In this document: one piece after another, positions 1 through 6,378 of the stretch
Layout: every line of letters begins with the position of its first letter
Position numbering within the stretch: position 1 is the stretch's first letter
Source of the DNA: Sphingomonas sp.
GTDB lineage: Bacteria > Pseudomonadota > Alphaproteobacteria > Sphingomonadales > Sphingomonadaceae
Reading direction: 5' to 3'
DNA: 20,217 nt
NCBI GenBank assembly: GCA_003248865.1
Contig: QFPK01000034.1
Span: 1-20,217, forward strand
Translations under genes and position numbers: made by a program
Notes under the pieces: generated by a model
Told to the model about the DNA's origin: nothing
The model's input: the letters and a program-made list of their open reading frames with translations, nothing else
The model's database searches: none

Positions 1-85
1 CTTCGTTCCTTCGTCACTACGACGAAGCCCCAACACTCCTTAATTCACAACCTCAAATCTGTGCCATAGGTGCTGACGGGGAACA
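1..85 (-). mobile_element. Right terminus of a second IS3-family element (body outside window)
   Basis: These 85 bases align without gaps to 11838-11922, the right end of the complete IS3-family element in this window, with four mismatches (positions 19, 35, 44 and 67). The homology stops at base 85, exactly where the terminal inverted repeat of the other copy stops. The transposase genes of this copy would lie to the left, outside the window, in the same orientation as the complete copy. The roughly 5 percent divergence argues against a very recent duplication of one copy into the other. Confidence 0.85.
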
Positions 86-274
86 TAGCGTAGAATCGCA
101 GAAAATCAAGGAAAACAGGCGTTTCTGGGACTTTCCGGGAAAGGCTATTGGCGGGCCGAAGCCGACGAAACAGAGAACTACACCTACGCTATAGCCCTAC
201 AAAATGAAGCGTGAAATTTGGCGCAACCTACAGGAAGAAAAGCACGTTTCTGCAAGAAAGCGGCCTTTGGAGAC
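86..274. other. Short non-coding stretch between IS end and methyltransferase operon
   Basis: No convincing gene is visible. A small hairpin with arms TTTCT and AGAAA (247-251 and 255-259) lies just past the methyltransferase stop on its strand and could be a weak terminator. A near-palindrome CTTTCC-G-GGAAAG lies at about 135-147. A 41-codon open stretch at 89-214 on the plus strand has no recognisable start or domain. Confidence 0.4.
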
Positions 275-1366
275 TTAGCCGACGACAAAGCAGAAATCGT
301 GCTCGACGGTAGGAGATGCCTTTGAGCCCCGGAAGCTGTTAGCTTGTGTCCGCTTAACGGGCGTGGTGACTCCGTCATCGACTGGCTGCACGTGGCGGCC
401 GGTCGCGTCGTTCAGACTCGACAAAAGGCCATCGAACATCTCCTCCTTCGACAGCTTCCTTCCACCGATCCGAACCACGATCCTTGCTTGAGGTGCCCAC
501 AGCGGTGCGACTCCTTCCCACGCTTCTTTCAAGAAAGTCCAGTAAAGGGCCTTGTTGTAATGCCGCCCATCATCTCGCGCTTGGGTGCTCTTGGGGTCTT
601 CGCCCAAAAACCACAGCCGCAGCCACTGGTCTTCTCGATAATTGGTAGTGTCGAGATACGGAGGCGACGTGATTATGTCTGTCACCCTTCCTTCCAAATG
701 AGGAAAGGCGGACTTCGCCTTGCGCGCGTCGGATTCGGCGATTTCTCCACGATTATTCGGGGGAGGCGTACGGAAGCGGAAATCGATCATGCTGCGCAAA
801 ATGGCAAACGCATCCCGGTGCGGCGCGACATAACCATGTTTTTCCCACCAGCGCACCGAATAAGCCGGCTTCGTACTGATCGTTCGTGGCATCCGATTGC
901 TGAAATAATTCGGGCTTCGGTGAGACTCGCCGTGGAGAGCGCCGAGGCAAAGCGCGGCAATAAAGCGGTCGGTCCGATCATCTCGCCAGTTCAGATTGGC
1001 CCGAAGGAACCGCACTTGCTCATAGGTGTCCGCATGAAAGCAGACAGAGAAGAATTCCGTCATGTCTTCCGAAAGGACGGGCGGCGGCAGAATGGAAAAG
1101 GAACCTTCCAATTCTGTCAGTCGAGCAACCACATCGTCACGATCTGGCGGATTGCACTTGGCACCCGTTATGCAAACTGCGACAGGATGCAGGTCACATC
1201 CAGCGGCTTCTCTGTCATTCAGCAACGCTTCAAAAACAGTCGTTCCCCGACCGCAGAATGGGTCAAACACGACACCATTGAAGCGTGACGCGGCAAGATG
1301 CTTCTCCACAAACGCTTCCGGAAACATCGCGAAATATGGGCAGATGGAATGGAAGCGGTGTCTCAT
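275..1366 (-). CDS. DNA methyltransferase (amino-methyltransferase, SPPY type), last gene of the defence-like operon
   Basis: Predicted 363-residue SAM-dependent DNA amino-methyltransferase (N4-cytosine or N6-adenine). The sequence shows the SAM-binding motif I DPFCGRGTT at residues 35-43 and the catalytic motif IV TSPPYL at 233-238. The order is motif I first and motif IV about 190 residues later, so the putative target-recognition segment lies between them; that is an alpha-like order although the motif is SPPY, not DPPY. The ATG at 1366 was chosen because it overlaps the upstream stop as ATGA and a GAGGGGAG element lies about ten bases upstream; an upstream in-frame ATG at 1405 would put 39 bases into the previous gene. 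The context of nuclease, ParB-like protein and XRE regulator suggests it protects host DNA from the neighbouring nuclease, or is itself the effector of a modification system. The target sequence and modified base cannot be read from the sequence. Confidence 0.85.
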   Translation of the reverse strand: MRHRFHSICPYFAMFPEAFVEKHLAASRFNGVVFDPFCGRGTTVFEALLNDREAAGCDLHPVAVCITGAKCNPPDRDDVVARLTELEGSFSILPPPVLSEDMTEFFSVCFHADTYEQVRFLRANLNWRDDRTDRFIAALCLGALHGESHRSPNYFSNRMPRTISTKPAYSVRWWEKHGYVAPHRDAFAILRSMIDFRFRTPPPNNRGEIAESDARKAKSAFPHLEGRVTDIITSPPYLDTTNYREDQWLRLWFLGEDPKSTQARDDGRHYNKALYWTFLKEAWEGVAPLWAPQARIVVRIGGRKLSKEEMFDGLLSSLNDATGRHVQPVDDGVTTPVKRTQANSFRGSKASPTVEHDFCFVVG

Positions 1367-2364
1367 GCTGCGGCAGCTCCCCTCGCAGCGTAAGCCTTGA
1401 TCCACTCAACTGCCACGGCGAGTTGGTCGAACGCTTCAATTGCTACCCCTTGCTCATGAAGTCCTTGTGCCTCTGTCACGCGATAGGGGACTCGAAGACG
1501 ATGAAGAACATTGCCGAGGACGCGGCAGTCATCAAAAAACTCATCGTCTGGACGAGCGAAAGGTATGATGTGATAGCACAGCATCATTGTCACTGGCTGT
1601 TGTCCGAACCAACGGCTTGGAAAGACCTTCTCTAAATGATGTCGAAGCGACTTTTCACGCCAGTTATTGCCAGTCGCGACTTGTCCTGCGGCAAGCAGAA
1701 AACCGGGAAGGCCATCCGGTTGGAGACGGGCTGCGAAAACGTCTATCTGGTCGTCTTGAGGCCTCTCAGGCACGCCCACGGCCGCCTGTAGAACGCCATC
1801 CCGAAACACCCCCCATATTTCGGCGAGCTTCGTGTGAAAATTGGTCTTGTCCGGTCGGGGATGACCAAAAGACCAAGCCCGGCCGTTTACTTCTGCCGCC
1901 AACGCTGCCGTCGCAAAGTACTGGAAATATTTCCGAAGCTCTATGATTTCCGCATCTGTGGGATAAACAGCCGAGCCATCGAGAATAGGCGACACTGCCT
2001 TTAGATGCGAAAGAATCAGCGAGAGGACATAGGCGGCTTGCCCATAGGAAGGCTCATTCCCAACATATGTCAGGACATCGCCATTCTCATCCAAAGTGAA
2101 TGGGTACGATCCACCAAGTGCGTCACGTCTCCCGTCGATTCGCCTGACCGCGCCGGAAACGATCTCTTCCCGGTCGGTCATCTCTTCATCGACAGTCTCG
2201 TAGTCGTCTTCGGCGCCGATCTCTGTCGCGTTAATTAGGTCTTTCGTAAACGACCTAGCTTCTTCGGAAAAGAAAGCAGTCAGTTCAAGATAGTCAGCGG
2301 CAAGATCGAAGTTCGGATTCTTGGTGTCCACTTCATCATGCGGAAAATAAAGTTCAACTGCCAC
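1363..2364 (-). CDS. Putative PD-(D/E)XK-like restriction endonuclease of the four-gene operon
   Basis: 333-residue protein without a family I can name with certainty. Its C-terminal half carries a nuclease-like signature: Glu182, then DDQIDVFAA around Asp208, then a hydrophobic strand ending GQVATGNNWREK with Gln228 and Lys238. This resembles Mrr-like or PD-(D/E)XK cores in which Glu or Gln plus a displaced Lys replace the usual ExK. The N-terminal half (about 1-130) is acidic and may bind a partner. The start is GTG at 2364, overlapping the ParB-like gene by 11 bases, with GGGGGAC about five bases upstream. The stop overlaps the methyltransferase start as ATGA, implying coupled, stoichiometric expression. 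What is seen is the motif and the operon; that it cuts unmodified or modified DNA is inferred. It could instead be a catalytically inactive structural subunit. Confidence 0.6.
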   Translation of the reverse strand: MAVELYFPHDEVDTKNPNFDLAADYLELTAFFSEEARSFTKDLINATEIGAEDDYETVDEEMTDREEIVSGAVRRIDGRRDALGGSYPFTLDENGDVLTYVGNEPSYGQAAYVLSLILSHLKAVSPILDGSAVYPTDAEIIELRKYFQYFATAALAAEVNGRAWSFGHPRPDKTNFHTKLAEIWGVFRDGVLQAAVGVPERPQDDQIDVFAARLQPDGLPGFLLAAGQVATGNNWREKSLRHHLEKVFPSRWFGQQPVTMMLCYHIIPFARPDDEFFDDCRVLGNVLHRLRVPYRVTEAQGLHEQGVAIEAFDQLAVAVEWIKAYAARGAAAA

Positions 2365-3514
2365 GTCCGTCCCCCATGGCGTCGCGGAATTTCTTCCTCA
2401 TTCTATCATGGATGGTTTGCGCCGTTTCGGAAACGTCCTCTGCGATGTTCAGAAGGGATTGATCACGTCCGTCATAGCCTCGAAGACTATTTGCAGCTTC
2501 CCTAAGGACGCTGCGGGCGCGAATCAGCGACGCCGACAGGGTTTCATCAGCTGGCTTGGTGCTTGCGTGCGCTTCTGCCAGTGTACCGCCAGCGCGCAGG
2601 ATATGGAGTCCTTCGGCGCTCGCGAGCGTTTCGCCAAGGTTCTTAATGTCGGGGTTTTGCGACTGGACAACTGGTTCCTTGTCATCATCCTTAGAACCGT
2701 AAATCCAAACCAGCACTTCCCGCAGCCGGTCCAATTTGTCGGCCGGAACAGGATCGGGTTTCGGGTCGTATCGAGACCAAGCGGTTTCAAGTCCCAAATA
2801 CGTCATATATGTCGAGCGCGAGAGCGCCGTATACAGATGCGAAAAATTGAACTTGGTAATCTTACGATCTGTCAGCGAAAAAACACCTTCGCGCTCTGCC
2901 TGATCTAGAACGTAAATCGCGGCGACCATTCGCTTGATTGTGTCATGCCGGTCACCGATCTTCTCGGAAATTTCCTCCAGCGACACATTCCCGGAATTGT
3001 ACCATCCGGCCGCAAATTTTGCCTTGGCGTAGGATTCCCACTTCGCCGCACCGTTGATGTGTTTGAAGCCGATGAATGACCGAGCCGCATCCCGGTCCGG
3101 GACGCGATAGACAGATACTTCGGCAAGCGATGCCTCTACCGCTTTGCTGATTTCAGGGACGCCGATCTTAATGCGCTCATTTTTGGCGATGGCATCGACA
3201 AGCGCAGGTTCGCGAAACAGACGAATAGCCGCCAGCCTGCGGTTGCCTTCAAGAACCGTGAATTTCTGGTCGGCAGGGTCCAACCAGACAATCAAAGGCT
3301 CGATGTCCAGATAGCCGTTCGCCGAAATAGACTGGAGTAGCTCGCCCAGTTCTTCCCCCCGGTATAGCTGCGCGACAATGCTTTCATCTGTCGTACGAGC
3401 GCTTATGCCCACAAGACGGGGATTCTCGCGGTCGAGCTTTAGCCAATCGACGTTGACTTTGGTCGTATCTTCAAGCGGGACATCGGCAGGCTTCTGGATC
3501 GGATTGTTCGTCAT
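2354..3514 (-). CDS. ParB/Srx-fold domain protein of the four-gene operon
   Basis: 386-residue protein with an N-terminal ParB/Srx-like (ParBc) domain at about residues 22-101, including a GYLDIEPLIV strand and the signature LEGNRRLAAIRL at 88-99. A helix-turn-helix-like stretch follows near 170-195 (SLEEISEKIGDRHDTIKR), then an alpha-helical C-terminal region. ParB-fold proteins bind DNA and in partition systems bind CTP; ParB-like domains also occur next to or fused with DNA methylases in phages and mobile elements. No ParA lies beside it, so a role in plasmid partition is unlikely. It probably recognises DNA or regulates the nuclease and methyltransferase. The ATG at 3514 overlaps the XRE stop as ATGA, with GGAG eight bases upstream. 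Whether the domain hydrolyses nucleotide is not visible. Confidence 0.8.
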   Translation of the reverse strand: MTNNPIQKPADVPLEDTTKVNVDWLKLDRENPRLVGISARTTDESIVAQLYRGEELGELLQSISANGYLDIEPLIVWLDPADQKFTVLEGNRRLAAIRLFREPALVDAIAKNERIKIGVPEISKAVEASLAEVSVYRVPDRDAARSFIGFKHINGAAKWESYAKAKFAAGWYNSGNVSLEEISEKIGDRHDTIKRMVAAIYVLDQAEREGVFSLTDRKITKFNFSHLYTALSRSTYMTYLGLETAWSRYDPKPDPVPADKLDRLREVLVWIYGSKDDDKEPVVQSQNPDIKNLGETLASAEGLHILRAGGTLAEAHASTKPADETLSASLIRARSVLREAANSLRGYDGRDQSLLNIAEDVSETAQTIHDRMRKKFRDAMGDGRGS

Positions 3515-3738
3515 TTTCCTTGCTCCGTCGCGAGCGTCACGCCGCCGTCTACAAAAGTTGCCCCTGCCTCTTCGAGCACACGTTGGATGTCGCGCACCGT
3601 GCGGTCATAGGGTGTCCTTCTTCCCTTCTCGAATTCTGCAATGGTTGCGGGTGCTACATCAGCACGTCGAGCCAGTTCCGCTTGACTCATATGCAATCCG
3701 GCACGCGCCATCCGGCACTGCTCTGGCGTGATGATCAC
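3511..3738 (-). CDS. XRE/Cro-CI family helix-turn-helix regulator, first gene of the defence-like operon
   Basis: 75-residue single-domain regulator. The Cro/CI-type helix-turn-helix spans about residues 5-40, with the recognisable core MSQAELARRADVAPATIAEFE and a following GRRTPYDRT turn. Size and position recall controller (C) proteins of restriction-modification systems. The GTG start at 3738 is preceded by a GGGGG tract about seven bases away. Transcription would begin at the promoter at 3775-3803, where a dyad (CACTCAA and TTGAGTG) overlaps the promoter, which suggests autoregulation. Its stop overlaps the next start as ATGA, so all four genes should be translationally coupled. Binding to the dyad is inferred. 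Confidence 0.88.
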   Translation of the reverse strand: MIITPEQCRMARAGLHMSQAELARRADVAPATIAEFEKGRRTPYDRTVRDIQRVLEEAGATFVDGGVTLATEQGK

Positions 3739-3763
3739 GTATTGCCCCCGCAGATCGCAGATT

Positions 3764-3803
3764 CACTCAAAGGTTATATAAAACCGACAACATTGAGTGT
3801 CTA
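3764..3803 (-). promoter_or_regulatory. Promoter and dyad operator of the XRE-ParB-nuclease-methyltransferase operon
   Basis: On the minus strand a -35-like TAGACA (3803-3798) and a -10-like TATATA (3780-3775) are separated by 17 bases, with the GTG start 37 bases further on. The promoter is bracketed by a perfect 7-base inverted repeat, CACTCAA (3764-3770) and TTGAGTG (3793-3799). A second dyad, GGTT-ATATAA-AACC (3772-3785), sits on the -10 element. This arrangement suits binding by a dimeric XRE protein that represses, or at low dose activates, its own operon. No start site has been measured. Confidence 0.6.
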
Positions 3804-3814
3804 GCTGGAAAGCG

Positions 3815-4187
3815 AGCGGCCTACACGGCTCCCGGCTTAACTTCCGCCCATGTGCAGACCAAGCGCAAAAGCGCCGAGGCCTTGTCAGTAGCGGCCTTCC
3901 GGCGATCTCAAGCGCAACGTGAAAGCGCGTTCGCCTCCGGGCCGGCGCGGTTACCGCCGCGTGATCCTTAACAGGTTTACTAAGGGCGTTGCCCTCGCGC
4001 CAGCAAGGTAAGTGGAACCGTCCGGGGCGGTATCCCCAGCCTTCCGCGCCCCAAGGGGCTTGTGCAGGCCGGGTGATCCCCCTCCACCCCGGCCGCCCTT
4101 GCTCGTTGCTACCCCAGTCTCGGCGACGGCCAGAAGGTCAGGCGCGGCGTTCCGCTTCGCTGACCTTCAGACCCGAGGATCAGAGAC
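3815..4187 (+). promoter_or_regulatory. Hairpin-rich non-coding leader upstream of ardA
   Basis: No gene is visible in this 370-base stretch. It holds several strong inverted repeats: GCGGT-T-ACCGC near 3950, AGGGC-GTT-GCCCT near 3984-3996, GCCCC-AA-GGGGC near 4049-4060, GGCCGGG with CCCGGCC near 4067-4094, and a perfect 9-base stem GAAGGTCAG (4133-4141) and CTGACCTTC (4160-4168). The last stem ends 19 bases before the ardA ATG, with GAGG at 4175-4178 as ribosome binding site. Leading-region genes such as ardA on F-like and IncI plasmids are known to be transcribed early from folded single-stranded promoters; that this leader works so is only inference. Confidence 0.4.
4133..4168 (+). repeat. 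Perfect 9-bp inverted repeat in ardA leader
   Basis: GAAGGTCAG (4133-4141) and CTGACCTTC (4160-4168) are exact reverse complements with an 18-base loop that can itself form a small CGG/CCG stem. No T-run follows, so it is not a typical terminator. It lies directly before the ardA ribosome binding site and may control its transcription or translation. Confidence 0.7.
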
Positions 4188-4715
4188 ATGACCAACGTAT
4201 CCGACAGCAGCCCCCGCATCTATGTTGCCTGCCTTGCAGCTTACAATAACGGCTTTCTGCATGGGGCTTGGATCGACGCGGATCAGGACACCGACCAGAT
4301 CAGGGACGAGATTGCCGTGATGCTTGCGCGTTCCCCCGTCAAGGATGCGGAGGAATACGCCATTCACGACTATGAGGGCTTCGAGGGCGTCAGCATCTCC
4401 GAATATGCTGGCATCGACGGCGTGGCGCGGATGGCCGCTTTTATCGCAGAGCATGGCGCACTCGGCGCCGGCTTGCTGGAGCAGTTCGGCGGCGACATGG
4501 GCCAAGCCGAATCCACCTTGGAGGACTGCTATCATGGTCAGTTCGCCAGCCTTGCCGACTACATGGAAGAGCTGACCACCGAAAGCATCACGATCCCCGA
4601 GGCGCTACGCTACTATGTCGATTGGGACGCGATGGCGCGCGACGCCGAGATGGGCGGCGATCTGTTCACCATCGAGACGGCGCATGGCGAGGTGCATGTG
4701 TTTTCCAGCAGGTGA
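4188..4715 (+). CDS. ardA: Antirestriction protein ArdA
   Basis: 175-residue acidic protein matching the ArdA family in length and layout. ArdA is a DNA mimic that occupies type I restriction enzymes and shields incoming conjugative DNA. Visible family features are the N-terminal IYVACLAAYNNGFLHGAWID block (residues 11-30), the central acidic stretch, and the antirestriction region near 91-128 (GAGLLEQFGGDMGQ, then FASLADYMEEL). The start has GAGG ten to thirteen bases upstream. It stands at the head of the element's plus-strand genes and next to the resident methyltransferase operon, so defence and anti-defence lie side by side. A hairpin at 4723-4752 follows the stop. Confidence 0.92.
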   Translation: MTNVSDSSPRIYVACLAAYNNGFLHGAWIDADQDTDQIRDEIAVMLARSPVKDAEEYAIHDYEGFEGVSISEYAGIDGVARMAAFIAEHGALGAGLLEQFGGDMGQAESTLEDCYHGQFASLADYMEELTTESITIPEALRYYVDWDAMARDAEMGGDLFTIETAHGEVHVFSSR

Positions 4716-4722
4716 AAACATG

Positions 4723-4752
4723 GTCGCCTGTCCGCACTTGCGGGCGGGCGAC
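4723..4752 (+). repeat. Stem-loop just after ardA, possible terminator without U-tract
   Basis: Outer arms GTCGCC (4723-4728) and GGCGAC (4747-4752) and inner arms CCGC (4732-4735) and GCGG (4740-4743) form a GC-rich hairpin eight bases after the ardA stop. No T-run follows, so intrinsic termination is uncertain. Confidence 0.4.
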
Positions 4753-4809
4753 TGGCCAGAGCGCGACGATAGTGTGAAGAAGAAAATAACCAATAATGAT
4801 CGGGTTAGG

Positions 4810-4833
4810 CGCTCAACATATCTACTTTGAGCG
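4810..4833 (+). promoter_or_regulatory. 7-10-7 dyad upstream of the fseA-like gene, putative operator
   Basis: CGCTCAA (4810-4816) and TTGAGCG (4827-4833) are a perfect inverted repeat around a 10-base AT-rich spacer, 80 bases before the fseA-like start. Smaller repeats follow: AATACTT twice (4840-4846 and 4852-4858) and TTCAA/TTGAA (4845-4849 and 4857-4861). In ICEMlSymR7A the equivalent gene is under quorum-sensing control; this sequence does not look like a tra box to me. The bound regulator is unknown. Confidence 0.45.
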
Positions 4834-4913
4834 GCTTCTAATACTTCAAACAATACTTGAATCTCTCTGGTCCGGGCGCGGCCTCGCACGCCCCGGCTTT
4901 GGGAGGTTACGCC

Positions 4914-5129
4914 ATGCTTAGCATCGACTGGCGTTTCCCGGCGGCATACAGACACGCGAAGCACATTCCAGCCGCCGGTTTCGCTTGGGAATACCTGCGC
5001 CGCAACGACGAATATCGTCAGGACTTCCAGACCATCGCATCGACCGGCCAGCCGACCGGGCGCGACCTTGAAGCGTTCGCGCATCGCTGGGGTTTGCGAT
5101 TTCCCATGCGATCCCGACGCGCCGCATGA
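4914..5129 (+). CDS. fseA-like excision activator, zero-frame part (DUF6499 domain)
   Basis: 71-residue reading frame for the N-terminal DUF6499-type domain (MLSIDWRFPAAYRHAK at the start, then GFAWEYLRRNDEYRQDF). The ATG at 4914 is fixed by GGGAGG at 4901-4906. After residue 63 the frame changes from meaningful sequence to an arginine-rich tail and stops at 5129. The DUF2285 frame, shifted by +1, continues the protein at TTTCCCA. In Mesorhizobium ICEMlSymR7A, FseA is made by a programmed +1 ribosomal frameshift joining msi172 (DUF6499) to msi171 (DUF2285); the same arrangement is visible here. The short product alone would be the no-shift form. A simple frameshift mutation is the alternative, but the known architecture favours programming. 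Confidence 0.8.
   Translation: MLSIDWRFPAAYRHAKHIPAAGFAWEYLRRNDEYRQDFQTIASTGQPTGRDLEAFAHRWGLRFPMRSRRAA
5100..5106 (+). promoter_or_regulatory. Putative +1 programmed ribosomal frameshift site TTTCCCA
   Basis: The zero frame reads GGT TTG CGA TTT CCC ATG. If the ribosome slips one base forward on CCC to pair with CCA, reading continues TGC GAT CCC GAC, giving ...WGLRF-PCDPDAPHD. The proline tRNA can re-pair with CCA after moving +1, a recognised type of +1 slip. The zero-frame stop follows at 5127-5129. Slip position is inferred from where the two frames stop and start making protein sense. Confidence 0.6.
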
Positions 5130-5697
5130 CCAGCAATCCCCGATCTGGACGCCGAGCCTTCAACCGCAAGCGGTAATGCTGTCGCCGGTCGGTCACAAGG
5201 ACGGCGACACCGAACCGATATTGACGCTGGGGCATCTCGACGGCCTCGACCTGCGCCGCGCCGCCGATGGCTGGCACGGTATCTGGCAGGTGGATGGCGT
5301 CGCACATCAATTCTGGCTGCCCGAGGGGGTGCCCGACGCAGCCGCTTTCTATGCCGTCACCCTGCCGATGGATTCCTTTCTGGAGCTGCGCGCCCACGCT
5401 GCGCGCCGTCTTTGGCGGTCCCTAAACGGCCGCGCGCCCGGACCCGACTTCCGGGCCGTTCCCGCGCAGCTTCGGCAATGGCATATCCTGTCCCTGCGCG
5501 CGCTCGACGCCCGGCTGCGCGGCGAGAGCTATCGCACCATCGCCGAAGTCCTGCTCGGCTTTCGCGGCACCAAGGAAGACTTTGAGAACGATCCGCGCAA
5601 GAACAAGGCCCGCCGCCTGGTCGCGCACGGTATCAAGATGATGCGCGGCGGCTATCGCCTGCTTCTTCACTACCCGATCAAGCCCGGCAAGCGTTGA
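5104..5697 (+). CDS. fseA-like excision activator, +1-frame part (DUF2285 domain)
   Basis: This frame contributes about 197 residues. Joined to the 63 residues before the shift it gives a protein of about 260 residues, a DUF6499-DUF2285 fusion. The DUF2285 region, a helix-turn-helix variant, is near the C-terminus: HILSLRALDARLRGESYRTI, then the AEVLLG and RRLVAHGIKMMRGGYRLLL helices. In ICEMlSymR7A the fusion FseA activates transcription of rdfS, and the small DUF2285 protein QseM binds and blocks it. The neighbours here are a qseM-like gene 16 bases downstream on the other strand and an rdfS-like gene beyond that. An internal ATG at 5068 could in principle start a separate DUF2285 protein, but no good ribosome binding site is obvious. 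The function is carried over from the family. Confidence 0.78.
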   Translation, partial: PCDPDAPHDQQSPIWTPSLQPQAVMLSPVGHKDGDTEPILTLGHLDGLDLRRAADGWHGIWQVDGVAHQFWLPEGVPDAAAFYAVTLPMDSFLELRAHAARRLWRSLNGRAPGPDFRAVPAQLRQWHILSLRALDARLRGESYRTIAEVLLGFRGTKEDFENDPRKNKARRLVAHGIKMMRGGYRLLLHYPIKPGKR

Positions 5698-5713
5698 TCG
5701 GGTGGCGTGGCCC

Positions 5714-6001
5714 TCACGCCTTGTTGGCTGCCGCCTGCTCCAGAATCTTGCGATAGCCCTCACGCGATAGCCATTGCGCACGTTCGAGGTGGCTTTGCCA
5801 GCAACGATAGGTCCGAAGTTCCTCGGCTGCCGGATCGCGGTGCAGCACGATCCGCGCGACTTCTTTCCAGTCCGCGCCCTCGGCCTTCGCATCGAGAAGG
5901 CGCAGATAGGTGACGTAGTGGCGTTCGTCATAGGTGGTTATGGCGTCGCCGGCTGGCGCTTCGTCGTCCACATCGGGATCGAGTTCGACGGGAACCCGCA
6001 T
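5714..6001 (-). CDS. qseM-like antiactivator (small DUF2285 protein)
   Basis: 95-residue protein with an acidic N-terminus (about residues 1-25) and a DUF2285-type C-terminal helical domain: HYVTYLRLLDAKAEGADWKE, then CWQSHLERAQWLSREGYRKIL. In size and layout it matches QseM of ICEMlSymR7A, which binds FseA and TraR and keeps the element integrated. It converges on the fseA-like gene with 16 bases between the stops. Start choice: ATG at 6001 has GGGG about eight bases upstream; ATG at 6007 would sit right against that element, and ATG at 6049 adds a basic extension. Specific binding to the neighbouring FseA-like product is inferred from the shared DUF2285 fold and location. Confidence 0.75.
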   Translation of the reverse strand: MRVPVELDPDVDDEAPAGDAITTYDERHYVTYLRLLDAKAEGADWKEVARIVLHRDPAAEELRTYRCWQSHLERAQWLSREGYRKILEQAAANKA

Positions 6002-6124
6002 AGTCATTCCCCGTATCCGAGAGAGCTTGTCTGCGGTGCGCCCCCGCAAACGATTCTCTCTGACTCTTGGTGATCGGGGAGTTAGTAACCGTCACGAAAC
6101 GGCCCCATGGCCTTTAGCTCGGAA

Positions 6125-6148
6125 AGCCTGTTGTATACGCCACAGGCT
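6125..6148. repeat. 7-10-7 inverted repeat, putative operator in the rdfS upstream region
   Basis: AGCCTGT (6125-6131) and ACAGGCT (6142-6148) are exact reverse complements around TGTATACGCC. The half-site spacing of 17 bases centre to centre fits a dimeric helix-turn-helix protein, and it equals the spacing of the dyad before the fseA-like gene, though the half-site sequence differs. Confidence 0.5.
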
Positions 6149-6346
6149 CCCCGACCATAGGTCAAGGAGTTGGTGCCGTTCTGGCTGGCACCGGCCATTC
6201 GTGAGGGGTTACTACGCCCCAGAGCAGCGCGTCTGCTCCGCTGCGATTCTTAACCGAACCGCGTGGGAATGTCTCTGGCTTTTCGGCGCAGCAGGCAATG
6301 AGCCGCTGAAATTCCTCAACTATTAGCCGCGCCGCCCCGAGGGGGG

Positions 6347-6378
6347 GTGCCGCCAGCGCATAGGCGCAAATGCGGCAC
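6347..6378 (+). repeat. Nested stem-loop in rdfS leader
   Basis: GTGCCGC (6347-6353) pairs perfectly with GCGGCAC (6372-6378) and encloses a second perfect stem GCGC-ATAG-GCGC. It sits 83 bases before the rdfS-like start and has no T-run, so it may act as an RNA element in the leader. Confidence 0.5.

Noticed and set aside
89..214. A 41-codon open stretch after the IS end, with a GKGYWR motif faintly like a group II intron maturase tail
   Set aside because: Too short, no start, and beyond GKGYWR the sequence does not follow the maturase pattern.
344..1288. Long plus-strand frame opposite the methyltransferase
   Set aside because: Antisense shadow; the minus-strand frame has motifs I and IV and operon overlaps.
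2354..3514. ParB-like gene as a plasmid partition gene
   Set aside because: No ParA partner and no parS-like repeats nearby; tight coupling to nuclease and methyltransferase points elsewhere.
4914..5697. Reading the split activator simply as a frameshift pseudogene
   Set aside because: The same split with programmed +1 fusion is known for FseA in ICEMlSymR7A, and the slip sequence is suitable; mutation remains an alternative noted in the finding.
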